Below, in pieces: positions 53,262 to 62,193 of a stretch of DNA of 64,000 nucleotides. The position numbers and the translations under genes were made by a program. Positions within the stretch are counted from its first letter, which is position 1. Each line of letters starts with the position of its first letter. Source of the stretch: Pseudoxanthomonas sp. (GTDB taxonomy: Bacteria; Pseudomonadota; Gammaproteobacteria; Xanthomonadales; Xanthomonadaceae); the NCBI RefSeq assembly GCF_035999195.1, contig NZ_DASYGY010000009.1, forward strand, positions 2,377,813 through 2,441,812. Direction: 5' to 3'. Under the pieces are notes generated by a model. It was not told the DNA's origin. It did not search any database and saw only the letters and a program-made list of their open reading frames with translations.

Positions 53262-53279
53262 TTAAGACCATCGTCTAAG
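53262..53279. promoter_or_regulatory. Imperfect palindrome TTAAGAC-catc-GTCTAAG
   Basis: AGAC/GTCT core arms with near-symmetric flanks, about 140 bases upstream of the acs ATG. Possible second operator or promoter element. Confidence 0.35.
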
Positions 53280-53417
53280 CGGGATGCTGCAATGCCGCAC
53301 GTCCGTATGCGTCAAACTCGATGCCCCGGATGCACCGGCGTCGTCCCTGCGGACGCACGCCTGCCACCCTTCTTGCCTCAGAATCGACGCATCACTTGAA
53401 CGTCCCGGGAGGACCTC

Positions 53418-55361
<1,944 letters not shown>

Positions 55362-55365
55362 GGCA

Positions 55366-55473
55366 GGAGTGAGGGTGCAGGAGTGAGAAGTGAGTAAAGG
55401 CAGAAGCCCTTCCATCCCATTATCCTGACACCGCACCGCTCACTCCTCACTCCTCCCCACTCACTCCTCGCCC
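55366..55473. repeat. Inverted GAGTGAG-rich repeat between acs and the response regulator gene
   Basis: AGGAGTGAG/GAAGTGAGT units at 55367-55397 face ACTCACTCCTC/GCTCACTCC units at 55437-55470, so the transcript can form a long hairpin. No gene. Confidence 0.55.
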
Positions 55474-55474
55474 C

Positions 55475-56143
55475 ATGCCCACCCTGCTGATCGCCGACGA
55501 CCATCCGCTGTTCCGCGAAGCTCTTCGCGGTGCGGTGCAGCGCGTGATGCCCGGGGTGAAGCTGCACGAGGCCGACAGCGTCGACGCGCTGTACGTGCTG
55601 GTCGATGCGCATCCGGATGCGGACCTGCTGCTCATGGACCTCAACATGCCGGGCGCGCACGGATTCAATGCGCTGGTGCACCTGCGTGCACTGCATCCGC
55701 AGCTGCCGGTGGTCATCGTGTCGGCGCGCGAGGAGCCGGCGGTGATGCGCCGCGCGCTGGACCACGGCGCGCTCGGCTTCATTCCCAAGTCGGCCGATTC
55801 GGACACCATCGGGCAGGCCATCGGTGCGGTGCTCGATGGCGAGCGCTGGGTGCCGGACGAAGCGCACAACGCACCGGCCACCAGCCGCGACGAGCAGGAG
55901 ACGGCGCAGCGCCTGCGCGATCTCACGCCGCAGCAGTTCAAGGTGCTGCAGATGCTCGGCGCCGGCCGGCTCAACAAGCAGATCGCCTACGACCTGGGCG
56001 TGTCCGAAGCCACCATCAAGGCCCACGTCACCGCCATCCTGCGCAAGCTGCACGTCACCAACCGCACCCAGGCCGTGCTCGCTGCCGGCCGCCTGGCGGT
56101 GGATCCGGACGGGATCGTGCTGCCGCCGGAAGAGGCCGAGTAA
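55475..56143 (+). CDS. LuxR/NarL-type response regulator (ErdR/CrbR-like)
   Basis: 222-aa two-component regulator. Receiver domain with acidic pocket Asp8-Asp9, phospho-acceptor Asp55 (LLMDLNMPG), Ser in VSAREE and Lys in IPKSAD. The C-terminal HTH of the LuxR class is about 150-212 (LRDLTPQQFKVLQMLGAGRLNKQIAYDLGVSEATIKAHV). Regulators of this type (ErdR, CrbR) control acs in Pseudomonas and Vibrio, and this gene directly follows acs. The cognate kinase is not in the window. Confidence 0.88.
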   Translation: MPTLLIADDHPLFREALRGAVQRVMPGVKLHEADSVDALYVLVDAHPDADLLLMDLNMPGAHGFNALVHLRALHPQLPVVIVSAREEPAVMRRALDHGALGFIPKSADSDTIGQAIGAVLDGERWVPDEAHNAPATSRDEQETAQRLRDLTPQQFKVLQMLGAGRLNKQIAYDLGVSEATIKAHVTAILRKLHVTNRTQAVLAAGRLAVDPDGIVLPPEEAE

Positions 56144-56162
56144 CGGACGGGCCACACGCACC

Positions 56163-56618
56163 TCAGCGGCGCTCCGCGCGCCTCCAGGCGACGACGATGT
56201 TCAGGTGATCGCGTTCCCGCCGGATGCGGAACGGGCGGGCCTCGATCACCAGATCGCGGATCGCGAAGCCGAACGCCAGCACGCCGGCGGTCAGTCCGCC
56301 TGCAAGCAGGGAATTCAGCGGCACCATCGCGCTGACCGGGCTACCCAGCAACGCCAGTCCCGCCACCACACCCGCCACGCCCACCGTCGATTCGGCGCAC
56401 AGGCACAACGCAGCCCGCGCTGGCCCATCCGCGCCGTGCTTGCGGCGCTGCGACAGCAGCCACAGATCGCGCGCCAGTCCCTGCAGCAGGAGCAGACAGG
56501 AAGCGGCGAGCAACAGTGCCCCCACGCTGGGAGACGCCGGTAGCCGATCGCCCAGCAGACCCACCGCAATGCCCAGCACCGGCACCAGCACCAGTTCCAC
56601 CTGCTCCGCCCGGGTCAT
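56163..56618 (-). CDS. Hypothetical multi-span membrane protein
   Basis: 151-aa protein with four hydrophobic segments (VLVPVLGIAVGLLG, LLLAASCLLLLQGL, VGVAGVVAGLALLG, LLAGGLTAGVLAFGFAI). No family is recognised. The start is the ATG followed by TRAEQVELVL; an upstream ATG at 56705 would run back through the IS remnant. It is the last backbone gene before the integron array. Confidence 0.6.
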   Translation of the reverse strand: MTRAEQVELVLVPVLGIAVGLLGDRLPASPSVGALLLAASCLLLLQGLARDLWLLSQRRKHGADGPARAALCLCAESTVGVAGVVAGLALLGSPVSAMVPLNSLLAGGLTAGVLAFGFAIRDLVIEARPFRIRRERDHLNIVVAWRRAERR

Positions 56619-56856
56619 CCGCGCGCTTCCCCTTGTGGTTGTGCGGGCTATACGGTGCTGAGGGGGCGTTGGATCACATGCCTTACCGCCGCGGCTTGGA
56701 CTCATCTGTGTACTGCTTGCCGCTCATACACACCTCCATGATTGCCGTAATGTACGGCTTGGAGATGTCTACTGAACCCGGGGCGATTCAAGGGCCATGG
56801 CTAGGCCGTATCCGAATCCGCTCTTAACTCGCAGGTTATAGGTCATCTTTGGCCGC
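56619..56856. other. Border between chromosome and integron array
   Basis: No intact gene. It contains an IS3-family end with a truncated orfA (56687-56790) and about 65 bases of an interrupted last cassette (56791-56856). Confidence 0.55.
56687..56790 (-). mobile_element. Remnant of an IS3-family insertion sequence (left end and truncated orfA)
   Basis: On the minus strand, TGAATCGCCCCGGGTTCAG at 56790 looks like an IS3/IS407-group terminal repeat. It is followed by an RBS (GGAGG) and an ATG at 56731 reading MSGKQYTDESKPRR then stop. Full OrfA proteins of this group begin MSGKRYTDEFK, so the coding sequence breaks off after about 10 codons. It marks the distal end of the cassette array. Confidence 0.5.
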
Positions 56857-56925
56857 ACCTAACACCTGAGTTAAGCCGACTTGGCCGCGTCAGCGGACAA
56901 GTTCGGCTTGAATGAATTGTTAGGG
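56857..56925 (-). repeat. attC site 1 (distal-most)
   Basis: Core sites ACCTAAC and GTTAGGG bound the inverted repeat. It has the longest and most divergent central stem of all sites (ACTTG...CAAGT). Confidence 0.85.
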
Positions 56926-57333
56926 CCCAGTGGGCCTAGGCTCGAGAATCTTCTCAACTGCGAGGTACGTGTCAAGCCCATCATCTGTTTGATTCATCGG
57001 GTTTGCTTTTGCAACAACGACTGTACCTTCGACCTCTGCTCTGATCTCTCCCCCAAAGGGAAGTGCGCCAATAGCACCAAAGGCCGGCCCCAACTGATTG
57101 TTTGGGTCCAGCAGGCCCAGGCCACGTCTCTCGCCGCCTCGGTCACAGGAGAGTATGGCGGCCCCATGGCGGCTCCAGACAATGCAGCCGTCAACCACAA
57201 TACTTGCGCCAATAAGTTGTCGATCATTCTTACTAAGCTCGGCAGGACTAAAGCGCTGTGGTGTATTGCTGGAGCATGCGCAAACAGCACAAAGTAATAG
57301 AGCGTGCATTGCTGCGCTTGAGATCTTCGCCAT
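56920..57333 (-). CDS. Cassette 1: exported hypothetical protein, probable lipoprotein
   Basis: 137-aa protein; signal region MHALLLCAVCACSSN with a cysteine suited to lipidation. The body contains GASIVVDGCIVWSRHG and GEIRAEVEGTVVVAKANP, mostly beta in pattern. No family is recognised. The start lies a few bases after attC 2 and the stop is inside the core of attC 1, the compact layout of a promoterless integron cassette gene. Confidence 0.65.
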   Translation of the reverse strand: MAKISSAAMHALLLCAVCACSSNTPQRFSPAELSKNDRQLIGASIVVDGCIVWSRHGAAILSCDRGGERRGLGLLDPNNQLGPAFGAIGALPFGGEIRAEVEGTVVVAKANPMNQTDDGLDTYLAVEKILEPRPTGP

Positions 57334-57336
57334 GGG

Positions 57337-57396
57337 CCCTAACACCTGAGTTAAGCCGACCCGCGAAGCGGGTTCGGCTTGAATGAATTGTTAGGG
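57337..57396 (-). repeat. attC site 2
   Basis: 60-base inverted repeat with the common central stem (CCGACCCGC GAA GCGGGTTCGG). Confidence 0.92.
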
Positions 57397-57720
57397 GGCG
57401 CTGCCATTGACCGCAAGCTCCCCGCCAATACCTACATCACGGCCGTACTTGAACGTGCGCTCCGCGGCCAATCTGCCGTCGCAAATGAGAGTCATGCGAT
57501 GACCATTGGAATTGGGATTGATCAGCACGCTCTGGCGGAAGCTGCCTGAAACGGTCCACTCCCGCGCAGAGCTGGTGGAGCCGACTGGAGCCACGGAAAG
57601 TTTGCATGACTCATCAGTAGGTGTGATACCAACTGCGATGAATTTGCCGTGGGCAGGACCGAACCAATGGGCGCAACCAGATAGCAGTAGAAGAATCGTG
57701 ACTGCCGCTGGAACTTTCAT
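57391..57720 (-). CDS. Cassette 2: small lipoprotein
   Basis: 109-aa protein, MKVPAAVTILLLLSGC with lipobox LSGC, then a beta-rich domain (GKFIAVGITPTDESCKLSVAPVG, RQSVLINPNSNGHRMTLICDG) that contains a possible disulfide pair. No family is recognised. The reading frame continues upstream through attC 3 without a stop, so the start is set by the signal peptide. The stop lies in attC 2. Confidence 0.7.
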   Translation of the reverse strand: MKVPAAVTILLLLSGCAHWFGPAHGKFIAVGITPTDESCKLSVAPVGSTSSAREWTVSGSFRQSVLINPNSNGHRMTLICDGRLAAERTFKYGRDVGIGGELAVNGSAP

Positions 57721-57725
57721 GTGCC

Positions 57726-57785
57726 CCCTAACACCTGAGTTAAGCCGACCCGCGAAGCGGGTTCGGCTTGAACGAATTGTTAGGG
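57726..57785 (-). repeat. attC site 3
   Basis: 60-base inverted repeat, common central stem, AACGAATTG variant in the outer arm. Confidence 0.92.
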
Positions 57786-58237
57786 CGCATGCTAGCGCGA
57801 ACCACGGTTGCAAGTACTAGCTCACGTTGCCGGGTCGCCTCCTGCAGGCTGCCGCCGTAGATGACAAGAAGCACATCCGAAGGTCGAGCAAGGGCAGTTG
57901 GTAGGAATGCCAAGCGCTCGTGGACCGAACCTTCTCTCACGCCATAGAACCAGGCTACCTGTCCGACCGGAGTTGTTGAAAATCCAGCAAAGCGGCTGTC
58001 ATCAGGCAATGGCCAATGTCCACCAACGCGGATCTCCGCGCGAAGAAGGCCTGCTTGGAGCGGGGTAAGACTGCAGATCGTGTAGTCAGGGCCGAGCTGA
58101 GCCTGCACCGAGTAGCCGGAATCCTCAGGGAGTCGGGGGCAACTAAAGTCATCGAACGCTTGCAGCAGAGGCGGCGGACTGCTGGAGGCACCGCAAGCGC
58201 ATAGAGAAAACAGAAAGATGGCGAGGATGTATCTCAT
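57740..58237 (-). CDS. Cassette 3: lipoprotein with attC-encoded C-terminus
   Basis: 165-aa protein with signal MRYILAIFLFSLCAC (lipobox LCAC) followed by a Ser/Pro linker. The domain contains YSVQAQLGPDYTICSLTPLQAGLLRAEIRVGG and WFYGVREGSVHERLAFLPTAL. No family is recognised. It has no stop before attC 3; the last residues, NNSFKPNPLRGSA, are encoded by the attC site itself. The start is right after attC 4. Confidence 0.65.
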   Translation of the reverse strand: MRYILAIFLFSLCACGASSSPPPLLQAFDDFSCPRLPEDSGYSVQAQLGPDYTICSLTPLQAGLLRAEIRVGGHWPLPDDSRFAGFSTTPVGQVAWFYGVREGSVHERLAFLPTALARPSDVLLVIYGGSLQEATRQRELVLATVVRASMRPNNSFKPNPLRGSA

Positions 58238-58240
58238 GCG

Positions 58241-58300
58241 CCCTAACACCAGAATTAAGCCGACCCGCGAAGCGGGTTCGGCTTGAATGAATTGTTAGAA
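58241..58300 (-). repeat. attC site 4
   Basis: 60-base inverted repeat, common central stem; core sites CCCTAAC and GTTAGAA. Confidence 0.92.
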
Positions 58301-58301
58301 C

Positions 58302-58556
58302 TCAGCACGGCATCGACCACAAGCAATGCCTAACCGCATCGGTTTGGCCGGCCGCGAGCAAGGACTTTGGCGTGACACCGTCAAGGGCGGGCACCTCGCG
58401 AGCGAGCCACGCCAAAGAGTCGCTCTGCAAATGGAAGTACGTAGCCCAGGCAATGTCCTCATGGCCGCCGCAAGCCGCAATAAGCTCTGCCGGGAAGGGG
58501 CAGCCGTGAAACTCATCGTGGCAGATCGCTGCAAATGCGTTCCAGCGTGGGTCCAT
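58302..58556 (-). CDS. Cassette 4: small cytoplasmic protein, possibly antitoxin-like
   Basis: 84-aa protein with no signal peptide. The C-terminal half (SLAWLAREVPALDGVTPKSLLAAGQTDAVRHCLW) has a P-x-L-xG-x-(T)P-x-x-LL spacing that recalls the MbcA/ParS/Xre (DUF2384) antitoxin domain, but the match is weak and no toxin gene is paired with it. The N-terminal half (WNAFAAICHDEFHGCPFPAELIAACGGHEDIAWATYF) is unrecognised. The start is just after attC 5. Confidence 0.55.
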   Translation of the reverse strand: MDPRWNAFAAICHDEFHGCPFPAELIAACGGHEDIAWATYFHLQSDSLAWLAREVPALDGVTPKSLLAAGQTDAVRHCLWSMPC

Positions 58557-58559
58557 GAG

Positions 58560-58619
58560 TTCTAACACCAGAATTAAGCCGACCCGCGAAGCGGGTTCGG
58601 CTTGAATGAATTGTTATGC
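58560..58619 (-). repeat. attC site 5
   Basis: 60-base inverted repeat, common central stem; right core GTTATGC. Confidence 0.92.
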
Positions 58620-58756
58620 GCGCCAAGGTAAACCCGAAGCCGCCGGCCCGCAACGGGGCCAGGAGAGCAGGGAGCACGGACAAAGCCTCCGACAACCCTG
58701 GACAAATCGAGGCCAGCAAAGACCGAAGCCGACAGTGCCGCAAGTCCGAAGGTCAT
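58574..58756 (-). CDS. Cassette 5: 60-aa hypothetical protein (paralogue in cassette 16)
   Basis: 60-aa reading frame with a good RBS (AAAGGATGG before ATG). Its N-terminus is mildly hydrophobic (MTFGLAALSASVFAGLDL), and its final 13 residues come from attC 5. A homologous frame with the same length and RBS exists in cassette 16, which is the main evidence for coding. It starts 170 bases inside the cassette, unlike the other cassette genes. Confidence 0.4.
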   Translation of the reverse strand: MTFGLAALSASVFAGLDLSRVVGGFVRAPCSPGPVAGRRLRVYLGAHNNSFKPNPLRGSA

Positions 58757-58926
58757 AAGGCCATCCTTTGCCGAGCGGCACGAACGCGATGCGTCCGAAG
58801 CCGGGTGAAGCGAAGTGCGGAACTGCCAGTCGTCCGGATGAGTCAGCGAGCGACCAACGCCGAAGCCCGTTACGCAGCCGAGGTCAGTGCAACACCGAGG
58901 CCGACAACATCAATACGCCAACCCAC

Positions 58927-58986
58927 GCATAACACCTGAATTAAGCCGCGCCGCGAAGCGGCGTCGGCTTGAATGAATTGTTAGGC
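58927..58986 (-). repeat. attC site 6
   Basis: 60-base inverted repeat; central stem variant CCGCGCCGC GAA GCGGCGTCGG; left core GCATAAC. Confidence 0.92.
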
Positions 58987-58987
58987 A

Positions 58988-59398
58988 TCAGTTGGTATTC
59001 CTGCGCCTGTACACCCACCACTCATGAACTCTCTCGCTCCTGATGTCCGGATTACGAGCAAATGCCGGCTTGCGTTTGTAGAAGAACGCCGTGGCGCTGA
59101 TGTCTTTGGCGCTGCCATTTTGGCGAGGTGCCTCCGATAGCAGCAGCTGCTCGCCTGCGAGTGACCAAGTACCAGCGAACTCAACCGGCGACTCGTAGGA
59201 GAAGTGCGGATGAAGTATGCGGGTGAATGTGCCGTCACTACGAAGTTCCCAAGTCTCAGAGGATCCCCTATGCCCCCAATCATAGACTCCGACGATCTCT
59301 ACTGGGGTTGGCGGACGATCGGGGCCATGAATAATTGAGGCACAGCCGACTATCAGGCTTGCTGAGAGAAATGCCACAGATCGCAGTGGTCTTTCCAT
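58988..59398 (-). CDS. Cassette 6: lipoprotein
   Basis: 136-aa protein with signal MERPLRSVAFLSASLIVGC (lipobox IVGC). The mature part includes VGVYDWGHRGSSETWELRSDGTFTRIL and FAGTWSLAGEQLLLSEA, a lipocalin- or META-like 'G(T)W ... L ... DGTF' pattern for a small beta-barrel. No specific family is assigned. It starts 3 bases after attC 7; the stop is next to attC 6. Confidence 0.68.
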   Translation of the reverse strand: MERPLRSVAFLSASLIVGCASIIHGPDRPPTPVEIVGVYDWGHRGSSETWELRSDGTFTRILHPHFSYESPVEFAGTWSLAGEQLLLSEAPRQNGSAKDISATAFFYKRKPAFARNPDIRSERVHEWWVYRRRNTN

Positions 59399-59401
59399 GA
59401 T

Positions 59402-59461
59402 GCCTAACGCCTGAGTTAAGCCGTGCCGCGAAGCGGCATCGGCTTGAACGAATTGTTGGGC
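59402..59461 (-). repeat. attC site 7
   Basis: 60-base inverted repeat; central stem variant CCGTGCCGC GAA GCGGCATCGG; right core GTTGGGC. Confidence 0.92.
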
Positions 59462-59507
59462 CCCAAAGGCGATGAGTCAAAATCACGACATCTCACGATG
59501 GCTGCAC

Positions 59508-59933
59508 TCAGGGAGCCTGGATCCTGGATTTTGATTCCTTAAGTTTAGCAATTGCGTCTTCAAGCATGAACCCACTTATGGCGGCAGAGACGGCTTTGAG
59601 AAAGAGGCGCTCAGACTCTTGAGCATTGGCGACTTGTGACACTTCGGTGGCCGTTGCAACATGCGATGAGGAAGCAATCCCTAGCTCTTGATCTGCAAGC
59701 AGCACGTTAACGAACGCAAACGAACGGTCGCTCTGAACCTCGTGGTGACCGAGGATCATAAATGTGAAACCCTCGCGACCTACGAGACTACAAACATCAG
59801 AAAGTTTCGGGTCATTGATCCCGCCATTCTTCGTTATGAGTTTTGCCAACTCTGCGTCAGCAGCAACAGGGCATTCTGCACTCACAGAGCCTGCAAAGCA
59901 CATGGCAAGTATTGCGATAGCTAGCTTCTTCAC
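59508..59933 (-). CDS. Cassette 7: secreted hypothetical protein
   Basis: 141-aa protein with a classic signal peptide (MKKLAIAILAMCFAGSVSA, then ECPVAAD). Two cysteines remain in the mature part (ECPV, DVCSL), so a disulfide is possible. The rest is predicted helical, with VSQVANAQESERLFLKAVSAAISGF and an EDAIAKLKES tail. No family. It has its own RBS (AGGTGA) and 46 bases between stop and attC 7. Confidence 0.68.
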   Translation of the reverse strand: MKKLAIAILAMCFAGSVSAECPVAADAELAKLITKNGGINDPKLSDVCSLVGREGFTFMILGHHEVQSDRSFAFVNVLLADQELGIASSSHVATATEVSQVANAQESERLFLKAVSAAISGFMLEDAIAKLKESKSRIQAP

Positions 59934-59958
59934 ATGATCACCTGAAATGGGGACTGGG

Positions 59959-60018
59959 GCCCAACGCCTGAATTAAGCCGCGCCGCGAAGCGGCGTCGGC
60001 TTGAATGAACTGTTAGGG
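59959..60018 (-). repeat. attC site 8
   Basis: 60-base inverted repeat; central stem variant CCGCGCCGC GAA GCGGCGTCGG; left core GCCCAAC. Confidence 0.92.
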
Positions 60019-60414
60019 CCCACTTGCGTGAAGCCCAGCCGATTGAGCGAGGACCCAGCCAGACAGGCCATAGCTTGACTCAATGTGGAACCCGCTAAGA
60101 CCGTTTGAATCTGCGTAGGCAGTGGCATTGGCTAGGCTGTCCGCCCAAGGCCCGGGCCAGCCACCAAGCTTGTACCCACGCTCAATGGCAGGCCAGTCCC
60201 CACGGATAAGATCGCTGGCGGCAACGCGAGTGATGCCGTAGAGAATGGCCGGCATGACGGGTGTGTCGAAGCTGTGTGCGACGACGCCTTGGAACAGAAC
60301 GGCGAATGGTGCCGGAGCGGAGCCATGACCAGGTTTGATGGAAAGAAGTAGTTCCTGGCTCTCGGAGTTGACCGAGTAGCCGACTAAGAGACTGTCATGA
60401 ACGCCGGGAATCAT
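60013..60414 (-). CDS. Cassette 8: cytoplasmic hypothetical protein
   Basis: 133-aa protein with no signal. MIPGVHDSLLVGYSVNSES, a VLFQGVVAHSFDTPVMPAILYGITRV segment and SSYGLSGWVLAQSAG at the end resemble a family of conserved hypothetical proteins I have seen in xanthomonads and in integrons, which may be contact-immunity or nucleic-acid-related; no function can be named. The stop is in attC 8. The start is chosen 10 bases after attC 9. Confidence 0.62.
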   Translation of the reverse strand: MIPGVHDSLLVGYSVNSESQELLLSIKPGHGSAPAPFAVLFQGVVAHSFDTPVMPAILYGITRVAASDLIRGDWPAIERGYKLGGWPGPWADSLANATAYADSNGLSGFHIESSYGLSGWVLAQSAGLHASGP

Positions 60415-60423
60415 TCTTGTGGG

Positions 60424-60483
60424 CCCTAACACCGGAGTTAAGCCGACCCGCGAAGCGGGTTCGGCTTGAATGAATTGTTAGCG
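60424..60483 (-). repeat. attC site 9
   Basis: 60-base inverted repeat, common central stem; right core GTTAGCG is atypical. Confidence 0.9.
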
Positions 60484-60861
60484 CCCATTTGCCATGGAGC
60501 ACAGATTGGCGCTGTCTTGTAGGGATGACTGTTGCCCGACAAACATAAGGTCATCGGATATGCCTCGCTCTTGGTGCCAGAGGCCGATGACAAAATCACG
60601 GCCTGTCTCTTGCCCGAGACGGCTCAGGAATGAAACTAGATGATCTGAGGGCTCCCTTTGCAACTCAGTAGTACGGAAATTGATGCCTAGGTTCCATTGG
60701 GGCAGGTCATCTGGATGCATGTCGGGGGTACGAGGGTACTTGTCCGAGACGAACGATGCCTCATGACCAAAGCGCGCGGCGAACTCCGAGAATGCGCGTG
60801 TCAAGTCAGTCTCGCACTGATCAAGGTCTGAGCCGTCGACGTATACGTAGAAATTGAGCAT
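60478..60861 (-). CDS. Cassette 9: cytoplasmic hypothetical protein
   Basis: 127-aa protein beginning MLNFYVYVDGSDLDQCETDL, followed by an acidic helical region and WNLGINFRTTELQREPSDHLVSFLSRLGQETGRDFVIGLWHQ. It has an alternating alpha/beta pattern and no signal peptide. Family unknown. It starts 3 bases after attC 10 and ends in attC 9. Confidence 0.62.
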   Translation of the reverse strand: MLNFYVYVDGSDLDQCETDLTRAFSEFAARFGHEASFVSDKYPRTPDMHPDDLPQWNLGINFRTTELQREPSDHLVSFLSRLGQETGRDFVIGLWHQERGISDDLMFVGQQSSLQDSANLCSMANGR

Positions 60862-60864
60862 GGG

Positions 60865-60924
60865 CGCTAACACCGGAATTAAGCCGACCCGCGAAGCGGG
60901 TTCGGCTTGAATGAATTGTTAGAC
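60865..60924 (-). repeat. attC site 10
   Basis: 60-base inverted repeat, common central stem; cores CGCTAAC and GTTAGAC. Confidence 0.9.
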
Positions 60925-61170
60925 CGCATCCCGCTGCCTGACCTTGTCCGCAATCCACCAGCAGAAGCCGGCAGCAAGGAGAAGGGAAAAGTACGGCGTG
61001 ATCGACGAAGGAAGATCACCAATCGTTGCGCCGATACTTGAGGATCCAGTCGAGGCAATCTCATAAACCCGATCGTAAGAGTTGTTGATCTGACGCAAGC
61101 TATAGAAGAGCAAGCCGGCCCCAAGAAAATTGAGTGTCAGAGCAAGAGGCTTTGCCAGAGAACTTTTCAT
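60919..61170 (-). CDS. Cassette 10: small two-span membrane protein
   Basis: 83-aa protein with two membrane segments (LALTLNFLGAGLLFYSLR and YFSLLLAAGFCWWIA) separated by a polar loop containing YDRVYEIASTGSSSIG. No family. The start is 3 bases after attC 11 and the stop is in attC 10. Confidence 0.62.
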   Translation of the reverse strand: MKSSLAKPLALTLNFLGAGLLFYSLRQINNSYDRVYEIASTGSSSIGATIGDLPSSITPYFSLLLAAGFCWWIADKVRQRDAV

Positions 61171-61173
61171 GCG

Positions 61174-61233
61174 GTCTAACGCTTGAGTTAAGCCGTGCCG
61201 CGAAGCGGCATCGGCTTGAACGAATTGTTAGAC
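61174..61233 (-). repeat. attC site 11
   Basis: 60-base inverted repeat; central stem variant CCGTGCCGC GAA GCGGCATCGG. Confidence 0.92.
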
Positions 61234-61236
61234 GGC

Positions 61237-61773
61237 CTACCGTGTAGCACCAGACACATAGGCCGTCGCTTGGGCAAGCTTTTCCTCTACGATGCCGACC
61301 ATAATAAGTCCTTGGTCATGGGCAGTCAGGTCGTCCTCCATGAGCGCGCGGTATCTGGCTTGATGATGGACAAGAGCATGAATGCCACGCCTCTCGTCCC
61401 ATTCCGAAACCTCATGCCATAGGGCAGCGCATTGGCGTATTGACCCTTCAATGCGTGGCAGATACTCCGTGAACAAGTTTGTGTAGCTGTGAAGCAGTGT
61501 CTGAGCTGGCAGGGGCGCCGCATCAAATTTTGCTTTCAGTGCGCCGATCCTGATTCGAGTCTTCTCCAGAACGGCCTGATTTTGCGTGATCAGCTGGAGC
61601 AGCTGCGCTCTTTCGCGCGCGAACGAGATGCTCAGTTGCTCGTCATACGTCTTGCGCGCGTGTGAGAGTGACTGGTGGCCGACGTATGACGCCCAGATTG
61701 CAGCTGCAAGGCTCATTGCGCTAACCACAAGGGCTAGGACAGCGATCCAGGTTGAGGAATCCCAATCTTCCAT
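61237..61773 (-). CDS. Cassette 11: membrane-anchored coiled-coil protein
   Basis: 178-aa protein, the largest cassette gene. One N-terminal membrane segment (WIAVLALVVSAMSLAAAIWASYVG), then a long helical region (HARKTYDEQLSISFARERAQLLQLITQNQAVLEKTRIRIGALK, probably coiled coil) and a helical C-terminal half. No enzymatic motif. The layout resembles small membrane sensors or adaptors, but no role can be assigned. Confidence 0.65.
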   Translation of the reverse strand: MEDWDSSTWIAVLALVVSAMSLAAAIWASYVGHQSLSHARKTYDEQLSISFARERAQLLQLITQNQAVLEKTRIRIGALKAKFDAAPLPAQTLLHSYTNLFTEYLPRIEGSIRQCAALWHEVSEWDERRGIHALVHHQARYRALMEDDLTAHDQGLIMVGIVEEKLAQATAYVSGATR

Positions 61774-61777
61774 GGCC

Positions 61778-61837
61778 GTCTAACACCTGAATTAAGCCGA
61801 CCCGCGAAGCGGGTTCGGCTTGAATGAATTGTTAGAG
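61778..61837 (-). repeat. attC site 12
   Basis: 60-base inverted repeat, common central stem; cores GTCTAAC and GTTAGAG. Confidence 0.92.
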
Positions 61838-62116
61838 CGCGCCAGCATGAACTACCAGCCCTAGAAGGAAGAAGATGCCACCCGCAAAACCGATCAGGGC
61901 AGACCCCCGCTTTAGCTTCTTGTTGGGATGCTGGCGATAGTAGATCGGTACTGTAATCAGCGCCCAACCAAGGCTGCAGATGATGAGGCCGGATCTTTCA
62001 GTAAGGATCCCCGAGACAAGAAAGGCGCCTGCCGACAGAACGCTACACGCGACCATCAAGCTGGCTGTGAGCCAGCGAATTGCATCTAAAGATCTTGATG
62101 CTATGTGGTTTGTCAT
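61832..62116 (-). CDS. Cassette 12: three-span membrane protein
   Basis: 94-aa protein with membrane segments WLTASLMVACSVLSAGAFLVSGIL, LIICSLGWALITVPIYY and ALIGFAGGIFFLLGLVV. No family. The start is 4 bases after attC 13 and the stop is in attC 12. Confidence 0.62.
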   Translation of the reverse strand: MTNHIASRSLDAIRWLTASLMVACSVLSAGAFLVSGILTERSGLIICSLGWALITVPIYYRQHPNKKLKRGSALIGFAGGIFFLLGLVVHAGAL

Positions 62117-62120
62117 AGCG

Positions 62121-62180
62121 CTCTAACACCTGAATTAAGCCGACCCGCGAAGCGGGTTCGGCTTGAATGAATTGTTAGGC
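62121..62180 (-). repeat. attC site 13
   Basis: 60-base inverted repeat, common central stem; right core GTTAGGC. Confidence 0.92.
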
Positions 62181-62193
62181 ACCGGTCATCACC

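Larger units (their letters stand above)
53098..53417. other. Intergenic region between dcaP and acs with two palindromes
   Basis: 320 bases with no gene. It holds the divergent promoters and the two inverted repeats listed separately (53173-53192 and 53262-53279). A plus-strand RBS (GGGAGG) sits 8 bases before the acs ATG. Confidence 0.6.

Noticed and set aside
58616..58939. A plus-strand frame of 107 codons in cassette 5 and a similar one in cassette 16
   Set aside because: It runs against the direction of all other cassettes, starts inside the attC core, and is not kept in length in the second copy.
61195..61422. Plus-strand frames that begin in attC sites
   Set aside because: They arise because one frame of each attC is open; they are antisense to a clear cassette gene.
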